Shown here piece by piece: positions 44,226 through 53,274 of a stretch of 64,000 nt of DNA. Where the stretch lies: NCBI GenBank assembly GCA_910585095.1, contig CAJUBU010000007.1, positions 32,221-96,220 on the forward strand, written 5' to 3'. Numbering within the stretch: the first letter of the stretch is position 1; each line of letters starts with the position of its first letter. The DNA comes from an uncultured Lachnospira sp. GTDB lineage: Bacteria; Bacillota; Clostridia; Lachnospirales; Lachnospiraceae. The notes beneath the pieces are model-generated. The model was not told the DNA's origin, made no database searches, and saw only the letters and a list, made by a program, of their open reading frames with translations. Made by a program: the position numbers and the translations under genes.

Positions 44226-45191
44226 CTACTCAATAACAATCTGCACTCGGTCAATTGGCATACCAAAAACACCCGCATAACCATCTTGACCATTTCCTGT
44301 TTCATTATCATATTGCCAGTCAAAATATTCATCATTTACTGACGAGACACGATACACGGCTTTCTTATATCCAGTATTATTGATAATTTCATCTGGTGTG
44401 TAATAATAGATTTCCAATGCGTCAATCGGCTTGTTGTTGCCTGCATAACCATTTTGAAAATCATTAATATTTGTATTTCGTGTATCAATCATACCATACC
44501 ATCCATTGGCATCATGTACTCGATACTGTGCATACCCTTTGGACACTTTGATAGCAATTCCAATAATTTCCATGCCAACCAGACCCGCATAATCATTTTG
44601 ATTACGCACCTCTGAAAGCCATCTTTTCCCCTCATTTAGCTGAACTTGATAGTCAACGTAAATGTCTTGTTGTCCATTTTCTTGTGAACCTAATCGTTCA
44701 TTAACCTTATTTGCTATATCGGGCATTCTGGATTCAAGAAAGGGTCCAGGACACGATGTTGCTTGAAACATTTTATGGATGTAAAGATTTCCAGAAAGGT
44801 CGCCTGTGTAGTTGAGTTCTTTTAAATTATTCCGCTGACAAATATCAACACACAAATCAATCAGCTTATTATACGCTGTATCGGATACAGACCATTCTCC
44901 ACCTGTTTCATTATTAGATACTTCTATCGTAATCGTCTTATTATCATTTTCAGCATTTCCTGACGTCCATGGTCTATCTGCCTCATCTACATAAAGCCCG
45001 ACCTTGCCATCACTGTCAATCCCATAGTTTGAAGATGCCTTTCTTGCAGGATTTGCAAAACTTTCACCACATTCTTCCACAGTTAATATATCTGCCATAT
45101 GATGAATTGTAATTCCTTGAATCGTATTATTTCTTGGACTATCACAATTTGGCGATTTTATAACAACATCAACTAGACTACTATTACTCAT
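44226..45191 (-). CDS. Phage endolysin, N-acetylmuramoyl-L-alanine amidase (Amidase_2)
   Basis: 321 residues from ATG 45191 (GGAG site). The N-terminal ~165 residues are an Amidase_2/PGRP fold: zinc ligands in 'ITIHHMADI' and 'HKMFQATSCPGP', plus 'YGIDSDGKVGLYVDEADRPWTSGN'. The C-terminal half has two repeats with 'WLSEVRNQNDYAGLVGMEIIGI' and 'DGYAGVFGMPIDRVQIVI', probably wall-binding (ChW-like). No signal peptide, so release needs the neighbouring holin. The stop is seven bases from the left attachment arm. Confidence 0.85.
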   Translation of the reverse strand: MSNSSLVDVVIKSPNCDSPRNNTIQGITIHHMADILTVEECGESFANPARKASSNYGIDSDGKVGLYVDEADRPWTSGNAENDNKTITIEVSNNETGGEWSVSDTAYNKLIDLCVDICQRNNLKELNYTGDLSGNLYIHKMFQATSCPGPFLESRMPDIANKVNERLGSQENGQQDIYVDYQVQLNEGKRWLSEVRNQNDYAGLVGMEIIGIAIKVSKGYAQYRVHDANGWYGMIDTRNTNINDFQNGYAGNNKPIDALEIYYYTPDEIINNTGYKKAVYRVSSVNDEYFDWQYDNETGNGQDGYAGVFGMPIDRVQIVIE

Positions 45192-45213
45192 AACGTTCTC
45201 CATTCCAAAGTCT

Positions 45214-45480
45214 TTATTTTGCTTTTACTACTTTAAATACTTGATTCACACCTGTACTTGTCAATCCTGACATAATCCCAATTGAGACAGCTGTTATAAC
45301 ATCGGTAGCAGGAAAATCAGGCATGATTTTTAAGGCTGGTATTGCAAGAATACCACCTGCTACACCTACAATAATTGGAATATATTTGTTTGGCACATGC
45401 TTGATAACCTTACATCCATAACCAATCAGATAACATATAATCACAATAGGTAAAACCGTTGCATAATTTGATAAATCCAT
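45214..45480 (-). CDS. Phage holin
   Basis: 88 residues, three hydrophobic segments with 'KYIPIIVGVAGGILAIP' and 'VITAVSIGIMSGLTSTGVNQVFK', typical of the phage_holin_5/Hol44 type. It forms membrane holes that let the endolysin reach the wall. It is directly upstream of the endolysin gene, 22 bases apart. Confidence 0.8.
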   Translation of the reverse strand: MDLSNYATVLPIVIICYLIGYGCKVIKHVPNKYIPIIVGVAGGILAIPALKIMPDFPATDVITAVSIGIMSGLTSTGVNQVFKVVKAK

Positions 45481-45518
45481 ATTTACATTTCTCCACTATA
45501 TTTTTTATATTAATCAAT

Positions 45519-45701
45519 TTATTCCTTTGGTTTCTTATAGGCGTTTTTCCCATTCTTTATTTTATATCCTGCTTCTTTTGCTGATGTTATTATTAACTCC
45601 CGCTTAAACTTCTCCTTCTCTTGCTCACTCATATCACTAAAAAGCCTTATATTGCTTAATATTCCATCAGACCTGCTGCAAGCATAATAAATAACATTCA
45701 T
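45519..45701 (-). CDS. Small phage-type protein of unknown function
   Basis: 60 residues from ATG 45701 (TTG two codons earlier possible; AAGGA upstream). Charged: EKEKFKRELIITSAKEAG, then KNGKNAYKKPKE. It heads the minus-strand lysis cassette, 38 bases before the holin. Similar small genes precede holins in clostridial phages. Could also be a recombination helper; unproven. Confidence 0.5.
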   Translation of the reverse strand: MNVIYYACSRSDGILSNIRLFSDMSEQEKEKFKRELIITSAKEAGYKIKNGKNAYKKPKE

Positions 45702-45854
45702 AGTCAAACCATCCTTTTTATCTATAGTTAATTTATTCGATATTCCTTGTCCTTGTTCCTATCTAAAATCACACGATATTGTATTCTTATGAAATTTATC
45801 AATATGCTTTAAATATAATAATCATATAAAATTAAATTATAGGAAAGGGATATT

Positions 45855-47279
45855 ATGAAAACAGCTTGTGCCTATATTCGCGTTAGCACAGACAAACAAG
45901 AAGAACTTTCTCCCAATGCACAAAAACGACTTATTCTTGATTATTGTAAGAAAAATAATTATCAAATAATGGATGAATATTTATTTATTGAAAATGGTAT
46001 TTCTGGCAAAAAAGCCGATAAAAGACCTCAATTTCAAAAAATGATTCGCATGGCAAAATCAAAAGAGCATCCTTTTGATATTATATTAGTTTGGAAATTT
46101 AGTCGATTTGCCCGAAATCAAGAAGAATCCATTGTCTATAAATCCCTGTTGAAAAAATCACATGTAGAAGTTGTTAGTATATCTGAGCCACTTATTGACG
46201 GTCCATTTGGAAGCCTTATCGAACGTATTATTGAATGGATGGACGAATACTATTCTATTCGTCTGTCGGGTGAAGTGATGCGTGGTATGACTGAAAAGGC
46301 TCTGCATGGCGGATATCAAAGTTCACTCCCCTACGGTTATCGGTATGATAACAGTCATTCCTGTCCACAAATTTATGAACCAGAAGCAAAGATTGTCACA
46401 ATTATATTTGACCTTTATAATAATGGAAAAAGTTTTCTTGAAATTGCGCGATACATCAATCTTCTTGGCTATAAAACAAAACGTGGCGCTGCATTTGAAC
46501 ATCGAACAATTCAATATATATTAGAAAATCCATTTTACAAAGGATATGTTCGTTGGAACCGTCAACATCATGAAGACCATACCATTAAAGAACAATCTGA
46601 ATGGATTATTGCCAAAGGTCAACATAAAGCAATTATATCTGAATCTTTATTTGACCAAACACAATTGCAACTGCACAGACGCACCCTTCCCTATAAAGCA
46701 AAATCAGCAAATTCTATGTCTCATTGGTTGAGTGGCATTGTAAAATGTTCGTCATGCGGTGCTTCATTAGTAATAAAAAATAATCGTTATTATCAATGTG
46801 GTAAATATAATAAAGGGGCTTGTGCTGATAACCATTATATCTCAATTAAAATATTAGAAAATATAGTGTTCGATGCTTTAAAAAAAATATTTAACTCTAA
46901 TGAATTTACTTTTATTTCAAATGATACTTATAAAACAGCCGATAACCATATCCAATTGCTCACTGTCCAACTGCAAAAAATGGAGGATAAAGAACAACGT
47001 ATCAAACAAGCTTACCGTGATGGGATTGATTCATTAGAAGAATATAAAGAAAATAAATTGCTTTTGTCAAAAGAATATGATATATTGACTGCTGCTCTTA
47101 AAACAATAAATGAAGCCACAGCAAAAAAACAAGCTGCAAATGAAATTCACTCTGTTTATGATATTATAAAAGATGAATCTTTTGATACTGCCGTTCGAGC
47201 GTCGGCTTTAAGAAGTGTTGTTGACCATATGGTATATGATAAAAAGAAGGATACGTTAAAAATATTTTTATATCTATAA
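45855..47279 (+). CDS. Large serine recombinase of element 1
   Basis: 474 residues. N-terminal resolvase domain 'ACAYIRVSTDKQEELSPNAQ' with the catalytic Ser, 'DIILVWKFSRFARNQEESI' Arg motif; recombinase domain 'PYGYRYDNSHSCPQIYEPEAKIVTIIFDLYNNGKSFLEIARYIN'; zinc ribbon 'CSSCGASLVIKNNRYYQC...C', coiled coil and short tail. No deletions or stops, so it looks active. Ribosome site GGAAAGGG. Length and domain order resemble sporulation recombinases such as SpoIVCA. It probably excises element 1 from cotJC. Confidence 0.92.
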   Translation: MKTACAYIRVSTDKQEELSPNAQKRLILDYCKKNNYQIMDEYLFIENGISGKKADKRPQFQKMIRMAKSKEHPFDIILVWKFSRFARNQEESIVYKSLLKKSHVEVVSISEPLIDGPFGSLIERIIEWMDEYYSIRLSGEVMRGMTEKALHGGYQSSLPYGYRYDNSHSCPQIYEPEAKIVTIIFDLYNNGKSFLEIARYINLLGYKTKRGAAFEHRTIQYILENPFYKGYVRWNRQHHEDHTIKEQSEWIIAKGQHKAIISESLFDQTQLQLHRRTLPYKAKSANSMSHWLSGIVKCSSCGASLVIKNNRYYQCGKYNKGACADNHYISIKILENIVFDALKKIFNSNEFTFISNDTYKTADNHIQLLTVQLQKMEDKEQRIKQAYRDGIDSLEEYKENKLLLSKEYDILTAALKTINEATAKKQAANEIHSVYDIIKDESFDTAVRASALRSVVDHMVYDKKKDTLKIFLYL

Positions 47280-47287
47280 TACAAATA

Positions 47288-47312
47288 TGCCCCTTAATGA
47301 AGTATGGTGGTC
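47288..47312 (+). other. Right attachment site of element 1
   Basis: Inner arm TGCCCCTTAATGAAGTAT (47288-47305) runs into core TATGGTGGTC (47303-47312). With the left arm it would form a 44-bp near-palindrome in the excised circle. Confidence 0.85.
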
Positions 47313-47405
47313 CTGACGGAGAACTTGGAGCTTCTTTGAGATATATTTCTCAACGATATAGTATGCCTTATAGGGAAGTATCTGGTCTTTTAACCGATAT
47401 AGGTA
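47313..47405 (+). CDS. cotJC: cotJC segment 2 (codons 32-62), isolated between two elements
   Basis: Reads PDGELGASLRYISQRYSM, then PYREVSGLLTDIG, the CotJC region that follows segment 1, with Glu35 as metal ligand. In the unrearranged DNA it has no start and runs on to a stop at 47437 inside element 2. It lacks any stop or frameshift, which argues against decay. The last base completes Thr63 with segment 3. Confidence 0.93.
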
Positions 47406-47428
47406 GCGAAGCTACAGAAATGTTCCGC
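47400..47428 (+). other. Left attachment site of element 2
   Basis: Core TAGGTA and inner arm ending in AGAAATGTTCCGC (47416-47428). Confidence 0.82.
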
Positions 47429-47615
47429 CATCATTAAGTAGCTTGTCAAATCAATATTTATAATCCACTTTATGGCTCGCTTCTAATCTTATTTTCACTT
47501 TATGGTATTTTGTAAGATATTAAATAAAAATTATTAATATATATATACACAAGAATAATGACAAATACACTTTTTTATGTTAAAATTTGCTCAAAATATT
47601 GGGAGGATTATTTGC

Positions 47616-49853
47616 ATGAACAAACATGAAATGGAGCATAGACTGATTGAACATATACTACCCATATTAGACACTGTACTTCTAAATAATTTGACAGAAG
47701 ACTACATACAAACAGAATTATCTCCCTTTTCACCTTCACAAAATATAAGCATTGCGCATGAAATTATAAAATTTATGAATGAAATGCCGGGAGGCTTTTT
47801 TATTTATCGTGCAGATGATGATGAGCATATTATTTATGCCAATGATGCTTTGCTGCGCATTTTTGGCTGCACTACAAAAAAGGAATTTGTGGAATTAACT
47901 GGAAATTCTTTTAAAGGAATGGTTCATCCATGTGATTTAGATAAAATAGAACAAAGCATCCAAGAACAAATTTTTGACAGCCAATATGACTTAGACTATG
48001 TTGAATATCGAATTATCCGAAAAGATGGACAAATTCGTTGGATTGAGGATTATGGACATTTTATTCACACACAGCATTTAGGAGACGTCTTTTATGTTTT
48101 TTTAAGTGATGCAACGGAAAAAAGAAATCGTATGTTATTAGAAAATGCTTCATCTGAAGAAAAAAGTTTAAAAGAAGAACATCTACAAAATTTACTTGAA
48201 GAATATAACAAAGAAAAGAGCTTAATCACACAAGAATATCTACGGCGTCTTGAAGTTATAGAAGGTCTTAGCATCAATTATGAGTCCATTCTATACGCTG
48301 ATTTGGATACTGATAAAATTCTTCCATACCGATTAAGCAGTCGAACACAACTCCAATTTGGTAAAAAATTTCAACCTCGTCGATTTATTTGGTATATTTC
48401 TGATTACATTAAAACTTGGGTTCACCCTGAAGACCGTGAACGGGTTTCTCAAACCACCTCTCCTGAGTATATTCGTAACCAATTATCAAATAATAAAACC
48501 TATTATGTAAATTATCGCATCATAAATGAAGGAGAAATTCAATATTTACAGCTTCGTATTGTAAATGTCGGAAATAAAAAAGACATTTCACAAATTGTTA
48601 TGGGATATCGAAGAGTTGATGAAGAAATCCGACGTGAGATGGAACAAAAACAAATATTGGAAGAAGCCCTTGATAATGCAAAACTGGCAATTATCGCTAA
48701 AAATACATTTCTTTCCAATATGTCGCACGATATGCGTACACCGCTCAATGCCATTTTTGGTTTTACTTCTCTTGCAAAGCAACATATTGATGATACAGAA
48801 GCTGTTTGTACTTATCTTGATAAACTTGAAATAGCAGGCAGACAACTGTTAGACCTGATAGATAAAACATTAGAAATATCGTGGATGGAAACTAACAATA
48901 TTCATCTTACAGAAAGTGAATGTAATATATGTGATATTATACAAAGTATATATAAAACATTATCGCCACAGGCAGAAGGAAAAAATATAACTTTTTCTGT
49001 TCACTGCTCCTCTTTGGAACATTGTGACGTTTATAGCGATAACACTAAACTAAGGCAATGCCTTTTATATTTAACTCAAAATGCTATAACCTATACGCCA
49101 TATGGAGGTAAGGTAGATATAACAGCAATTGAACTAAAAGAATTACCAAACGATTATGCAATGTATCAATTTACTATTCAAGATACTGGTATCGGAATTA
49201 GTAAAGATTTTTTAAAGCATATCTATGAGCCATTTGAACGCGAAAATAATACAACGATTAGTGGTATTCATGGAACAGGACTAGGGCTTACCATTGTTAA
49301 AAACATTGTCGATATGATGGGCGGCGAAATAAGTGTAGACAGCACTGTTGACATAGGAACTACTTTTACAGTTACACTTCGTCTTCACATACAAAACCGC
49401 CCTCTGCCCTTTTCTACAGACAGTAAAGAAATTATTGCTCAATTACTCAATCAAAAAATACTATTGGCAGAAGACAATGAAATTAACTTAGAAATTGAAG
49501 TAGAATTGCTGCAAGAACTTGGATTTCTTATTGAAACTGCTGTTAATGGCAGCATTGCTGTTGAAAAAATTAAACATTCCAAACCTGGGGAATATGCTCT
49601 TATTTTAATGGATATTCAGATGCCTGTTATGGATGGTCGTCAGGCAACAGAAGCGATACGTAAACTAGATAACCCAGAATTGGCCAATATTCCAATTATT
49701 GCACTATCTGCCAATGCCTTTGAAAGCGACAAACAACTGTCCATTGAAAGCGGTATGGATGCACATTTGACTAAACCGATTGATGTTCCTTTACTGCTAG
49801 AATCCATTGCAAAAACAATACATAATCATAAATGTTCAAAAAAACATAAATAA
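47616..49853 (+). CDS. Hybrid sensor histidine kinase (PAS-PAS-HisKA-HATPase-REC)
   Basis: 745 residues from ATG 47616 (GGGAGG nine bases before). PAS domain (about 50-165; 'DGQIRWIEDYGHF'), second PAS-like region (about 230-340), HisKA box 'FLSNMSHDMRTPLNAIFGF' with the phospho-His, ATPase with 'IQDTGIGISKDFLKHIYEPF' and 'GTGLGLTIVKNIV', and a receiver 'ILLAEDNEINLEI', 'LILMDIQMPVMDGRQA', 'LTKPID'. No membrane helix, so soluble. No Hpt or output gene next to it. A long terminator separates it from the recombinase. Confidence 0.92.
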   Translation: MNKHEMEHRLIEHILPILDTVLLNNLTEDYIQTELSPFSPSQNISIAHEIIKFMNEMPGGFFIYRADDDEHIIYANDALLRIFGCTTKKEFVELTGNSFKGMVHPCDLDKIEQSIQEQIFDSQYDLDYVEYRIIRKDGQIRWIEDYGHFIHTQHLGDVFYVFLSDATEKRNRMLLENASSEEKSLKEEHLQNLLEEYNKEKSLITQEYLRRLEVIEGLSINYESILYADLDTDKILPYRLSSRTQLQFGKKFQPRRFIWYISDYIKTWVHPEDRERVSQTTSPEYIRNQLSNNKTYYVNYRIINEGEIQYLQLRIVNVGNKKDISQIVMGYRRVDEEIRREMEQKQILEEALDNAKLAIIAKNTFLSNMSHDMRTPLNAIFGFTSLAKQHIDDTEAVCTYLDKLEIAGRQLLDLIDKTLEISWMETNNIHLTESECNICDIIQSIYKTLSPQAEGKNITFSVHCSSLEHCDVYSDNTKLRQCLLYLTQNAITYTPYGGKVDITAIELKELPNDYAMYQFTIQDTGIGISKDFLKHIYEPFERENNTTISGIHGTGLGLTIVKNIVDMMGGEISVDSTVDIGTTFTVTLRLHIQNRPLPFSTDSKEIIAQLLNQKILLAEDNEINLEIEVELLQELGFLIETAVNGSIAVEKIKHSKPGEYALILMDIQMPVMDGRQATEAIRKLDNPELANIPIIALSANAFESDKQLSIESGMDAHLTKPIDVPLLLESIAKTIHNHKCSKKHK

Positions 49854-49920
49854 TTTATTAATTAAAAAATTCAAAATTTGTTTTTTATCATTCTACAAAA
49901 AATAATTCAACATAAATCAT

Positions 49921-49979
49921 TGATTAGCAGAAATTTTTAAGCTATAACAAGGAGAAATCTTAAAAATTTCTGTTAATCA
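49921..49979. terminator. 21-bp stem bidirectional terminator
   Basis: 49921-49941 pairs with 49959-49979 over 21 bases with one mismatch (AGAAATTTTTAAG/CTTAAAAATTTCT inside), then TCTTTTTT on the right. It separates the convergent kinase and recombinase genes. Confidence 0.88.
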
Positions 49980-50050
49980 ATCTTTTTTATAAACTGTCAC
50001 CAAATAAATGTATTAACTCAACTATTTGAAAATTTGCAAAAATACATTAT

Positions 50051-51655
50051 TTAACACTTTTCTTTAATGATATAATGCCATTTAAAAGAATTTCCCTTTA
50101 AATATACATCAATTGTATTCTGTTCATCCACAACCATTTTATCAAGCAAATCTGCATAAAATTCATCTTCATATAAAACACCATTTATTAATTCATCGAC
50201 AATATTTTTTATATTTTCCATTAAATTTTTCTGCTTTTTCATTAAATCTGATTGCTTTTCGCTTTTTTCTATGTTTGATTTTAATTCCTTTATTTGCGCA
50301 TAATATTTTTCCTTAAAAGCAATAAATTCCTTTCGGTCAATATCACCACTTGTATATAATTCAATTAAATTCATATATTTTTTCTTTGTTGTCTCTATTT
50401 GTTCTGCCCATATATTATGGCAATCTTCTCTATCCATTGAACAAACTTTATCAATTATTTTTATTAAAAGATACAATATTTTTTCTCGTTCTATATCTAA
50501 TTGTTTACAGGTAAGATACATGATATAAAGAGCTTCTTCATTGTGGATACTGATTCCAGAACACCCTGTTTGATTTCCAGCTTTATCTATATGAGGACTG
50601 CCGTTTTTAACACGCGTAAGACAACTCCATGCCTTATACTTACTGCCATCTTTTCTGGTTTTATACCGTGCAACATAACTTGCACCACATATACCACATT
50701 TAATTTTTCCAGAAAATAAATAACGATTGCTATATTTTGCCTTTCCTTTTTGAGAATGCGATTTTTCATTTAAAATATCATTGGCTTTATCAAATAAATC
50801 ACGTGGTATAATAGGCATATGATGGTCTTTTATAATCACAAACTCTTCCTCTCCATGATTCATTTTCTTTTCATGTGAAAGAAAATCAGGTGTATAAGTT
50901 TTTTTTTGCACTAAATCGCCACAATATTTTTCATTGCGGATAATCCGCAAAATAACGGTACTGTTCCACTCGTTTGCACGCATAGGTGCAATACCTGCTT
51001 CGCGAAGCTCACGCGCAATTACATAAGCGCCTTTCTTCTCATTTACAAATTTATGAAAAATAAGGCGGACAATCGTTGCCCCCTCCTCATTGATATACAT
51101 TTTACCATTTTTTATATCATAGCCAAGCATACTCCGCCCAAACACAACGCCTTGTTCCATCTGCCGTTTCTGTCCCCATTTCACACGCTCCGAAGTCCTG
51201 CGGCTTTCTTCCTGTGCAATCGATGCCATAATAGACAACCGAAGCTCTGCATCACCATCTAATGTATTAATATTATCATTCATAAAAATAACGCCAACCC
51301 CATATTTTTTAAGGTCGCGTGTATAATAAATGCTGTCAAGCGTATTTCTTGCAAAACGGGAAATCTCTTTTGTGAGAATCAAATCTAATTGACCGCTTTT
51401 TGCACAGGCAATCATACGATTAAATTCTTTGCGTTTTTTGGTATTCGTGCCAGAAATCCCTGAGTCTGCAAATATCTCGTAAAGTTCCCAATCTGGATTA
51501 TGTTCTATATACTGCTTAAAAAACAGACACTGGCTTTCAAATGAATTGACCTGATCTTCACATTCTGTAGAAACACGGCAATATGCAGCAACTCTTTTTT
51601 TCGCATGCTGCATTACTCGTTTTTGGTTAAGAGCTTTATATTTATCAATCGACAT
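50051..51655 (-). CDS. Large serine recombinase of element 2
   Basis: 534 residues from ATG 51655 (AGGAAAGG site). Resolvase domain 'VAAYCRVSTECEDQVNSFESQ' with catalytic Ser, 'LILTKEISRFARNTLDSI', recombinase domain 'MLGYDIKNGKMYINEEGATIVRLIFHKFVNEKKGAYVIARELREAGI', zinc ribbon 'CGICGASYVARYK...C...C', coiled coil. TndX/TnpX-type, distinct from the element 1 enzyme. Intact. The small gene before it is co-transcribed. It lies 2.6 kb from the left end, so the kinase gene may have been acquired between att and recombinase. Confidence 0.9.
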   Translation of the reverse strand: MSIDKYKALNQKRVMQHAKKRVAAYCRVSTECEDQVNSFESQCLFFKQYIEHNPDWELYEIFADSGISGTNTKKRKEFNRMIACAKSGQLDLILTKEISRFARNTLDSIYYTRDLKKYGVGVIFMNDNINTLDGDAELRLSIMASIAQEESRRTSERVKWGQKRQMEQGVVFGRSMLGYDIKNGKMYINEEGATIVRLIFHKFVNEKKGAYVIARELREAGIAPMRANEWNSTVILRIIRNEKYCGDLVQKKTYTPDFLSHEKKMNHGEEEFVIIKDHHMPIIPRDLFDKANDILNEKSHSQKGKAKYSNRYLFSGKIKCGICGASYVARYKTRKDGSKYKAWSCLTRVKNGSPHIDKAGNQTGCSGISIHNEEALYIMYLTCKQLDIEREKILYLLIKIIDKVCSMDREDCHNIWAEQIETTKKKYMNLIELYTSGDIDRKEFIAFKEKYYAQIKELKSNIEKSEKQSDLMKKQKNLMENIKNIVDELINGVLYEDEFYADLLDKMVVDEQNTIDVYLKGNSFKWHYIIKEKC

Positions 51656-51704
51656 AACTTTTCCTTTCCTAATAAATTGCCACAATATTATAAATATAAA
51701 AAAA

Positions 51705-51758
51705 CCAACTAGTTAAGCGGATATTCGCAATCCGCTACACTGCTTGCTCAAACCCACT
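51705..51758 (-). repeat. Dispersed hairpin repeat, copy 5, inside element 2
   Basis: AGCGGAT (51716-51722), loop ATTCGCA, ATCCGCT (51730-51736), then ACACTGCTTGCTCAAACCCACTAG. It overlaps the last codons and the stop of the small gene beside it. Its presence inside an element as well as on the chromosome shows the repeat has moved or spread. Confidence 0.75.
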
Positions 51759-51962
51759 AGCTGCTATTGCAGTGTTAATATTGTTATTATATTGTTTTTC
51801 TATTTCTTCTATACAATGTTCATATTGTAAATCTGTCAAAAGCTCTCTTTTTTTTAAAGAAGCCACAATTGATTTTTCAAATTGCAAATAAAAAGCTGTA
51901 TATTCTTGTTCTGTCATTTTTAAAACAGACTCTCCATCATAAATAAACTCACGGCGTTTCAA
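51735..51962 (-). CDS. Small partner protein of the element 2 recombinase
   Basis: 75 residues from TTG 51962 (AAGGAAAA upstream). Acidic, helical: MTEQEYTAFYLQFEKSIVAS, then 'LTDLQYEHCIEEIEKQYNNN'. The C-terminus FEQAV and the stop codon come from the dispersed repeat. Such small genes often stand just before serine recombinases in Clostridia; a role as recombination directionality factor is possible but unproven. Confidence 0.55.
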   Translation of the reverse strand: MKRREFIYDGESVLKMTEQEYTAFYLQFEKSIVASLKKRELLTDLQYEHCIEEIEKQYNNNINTAIAASGFEQAV

Positions 51963-51982
51963 TTATCAATTTTCCTTATCCA

Positions 51983-52243
51983 TCATTGATTATCTGTTAT
52001 TGATATAATGTATTCATAAAAGCTCGTACAATATAACAATACAGACAAACCAAAGTTTTGCTTATTAACCTCAATTGGTATTAACTTTCCATCACACTGA
52101 ATTACAAAATCAATTTTAGCACTACACCCAAACTCCAAAATAGAATAAGTCTTTCCAACTTGTCTTGCACCTTGTAAAATAAGAGATTTACGATATTTAC
52201 TTTCCTTCCATTCTGTTAAAAAACACATTATTTTTCGATGCAT
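51983..52243 (-). pseudogene. Remnant of an AAA_14/DUF4143 ATPase
   Basis: 86 codons. The front reads 'KYRKSLILQGARQVGKTYSILEFG' with a Walker A motif; it then jumps straight to 'AKIDFVIQCDGKLIPIEVN', the DUF4143-type nuclease-like end. About 300 residues of the family are missing, so it is an internally deleted pseudogene. Confidence 0.7.
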
Positions 52244-52484
52244 TACTCTATTTTCTTTATAAAAAATTTTGTTTATAACTAATATCAGTTATAAAATAAC
52301 ATATATTCATGTAAATTTCGATGTACTTTATTTTAATTTTTACATTAAATAACACTAATATTTTTTGATTTTTTACATAATAAAACATTAATCTTTTTAT
52401 TACAAACGCTTTTTACCATTCTTTATACACCATTTTCTTATCTTTTAATCTCTTATTTTATACACTATATATTTTACCTTGATG

Positions 52485-52518
52485 TAAGAAAATCTTTACT
52501 ATTTATTAAGAAAATCTT
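52485..52518 (+). promoter_or_regulatory. Direct repeat TAAGAAAATCTT, probable response-regulator boxes
   Basis: TAAGAAAATCTT at 52485-52496 and again at 52507-52518, 22 bp apart, i.e. two helical turns on the same face. Located 60-95 bases before the VanR-like gene. Typical for OmpR/PhoB-type binding and autoregulation. The stretch 52244-52578 has no gene and is very AT-rich. Confidence 0.65.
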
Positions 52519-52578
52519 AAAATAACCATTCTTTATTTTGATAAAATAACAGCAGATAAAAGAAAGGGCTTTAAAATA

Positions 52579-53274
52579 ATGAAAGAAAAAATATTAATTA
52601 TTGATGATGAGCGCGAAATTGCAGATCTTATCGAGTTATATCTTCAAAATGAAAATTATGAAGTCTTTAAATATTATAATGGTGCTGATGGGTTAAATTG
52701 TATTCAAAATACGATATTGGATTTAGCCATTTTAGATATTATGCTTCCAGATATAAACGGCTTTCAGCTATGTCAAAAAATTCGAGAAAACTATCATTAT
52801 CCTGTTATTATGCTTACTGCAAAAAGTGAAGAAATTGACAAAATTACAGGGTTGACACTGGGAGCAGATGACTATATTACAAAACCTTTTCTGCCATTAG
52901 AGCTTGTTGCTCGGGTAAAAGCACAGCTTCGCCGTTATAAACGCTACAATCAAGATACCAGTCAAGAAAATGATATTCTTGTTCATTCTGGTTTGGTTTT
53001 AAATATCAAAAGTCATCAATGTACTTTAAATGAACAACCATTGTCACTAACGCCTATTGAATTTTCCATTTTAAGAATCTTATGTGAACAAAAAGGAAAT
53101 GTTGTAAGCTCAGAAGAATTATTCCATCAAATATGGGGGGATGAATATTTTAATAAAAACAATAATACCATTACTGTCCATATTCGGCATCTGCGTGAAA
53201 AAATGGGCGACTCTTTTGAAGACCCTAAATATATAAAAACAGTCTGGGGGTGCGGATATAAAATTGAAAAATAA
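52579..53274 (+). CDS. OmpR-family response regulator, VanR-like
   Basis: 231 residues. Receiver with 'ILIIDDEREIADLI', phospho-Asp in 'LAILDIMLPDINGF', 'VIMLTAKSEE', 'DDYITKPF'; C-terminal winged helix 'LTPIEFSILRILCEQKGNVVSSEELFHQIWG' and 'NTITVHIRHLREKMGD'. Pairs with the next gene (11-base overlap). No glycopeptide-resistance ligase genes follow. Confidence 0.92.
   Translation: MKEKILIIDDEREIADLIELYLQNENYEVFKYYNGADGLNCIQNTILDLAILDIMLPDINGFQLCQKIRENYHYPVIMLTAKSEEIDKITGLTLGADDYITKPFLPLELVARVKAQLRRYKRYNQDTSQENDILVHSGLVLNIKSHQCTLNEQPLSLTPIEFSILRILCEQKGNVVSSEELFHQIWGDEYFNKNNNTITVHIRHLREKMGDSFEDPKYIKTVWGCGYKIEK

Larger units (their letters stand above)
44191..47312. mobile_element. Intervening element 1 in cotJC (about 3.1 kb)
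   Basis: Bounded by direct repeats TATGGTGGTC (44191-44200 and 47303-47312); removing one repeat plus the insert takes out 3112 bp. Inside the repeats lie inverted arms, ATACTTCCATAAGGGGCA (44202-44219) and TGCCCCTTAATGAAGTAT (47288-47305), 16 of 18 complementary. Cargo: an endolysin, holin and a small gene on the minus strand and a large serine recombinase on the plus strand, whose stop lies 23 bases from the right core. Excision restores cotJC in frame. Comparable to sigK 'skin'. Confidence 0.93.

Noticed and set aside
44191..47312. A complete prophage in element 1
   Set aside because: Only lysis genes, one small gene and a recombinase are present in 3.1 kb; no capsid, packaging or replication genes.
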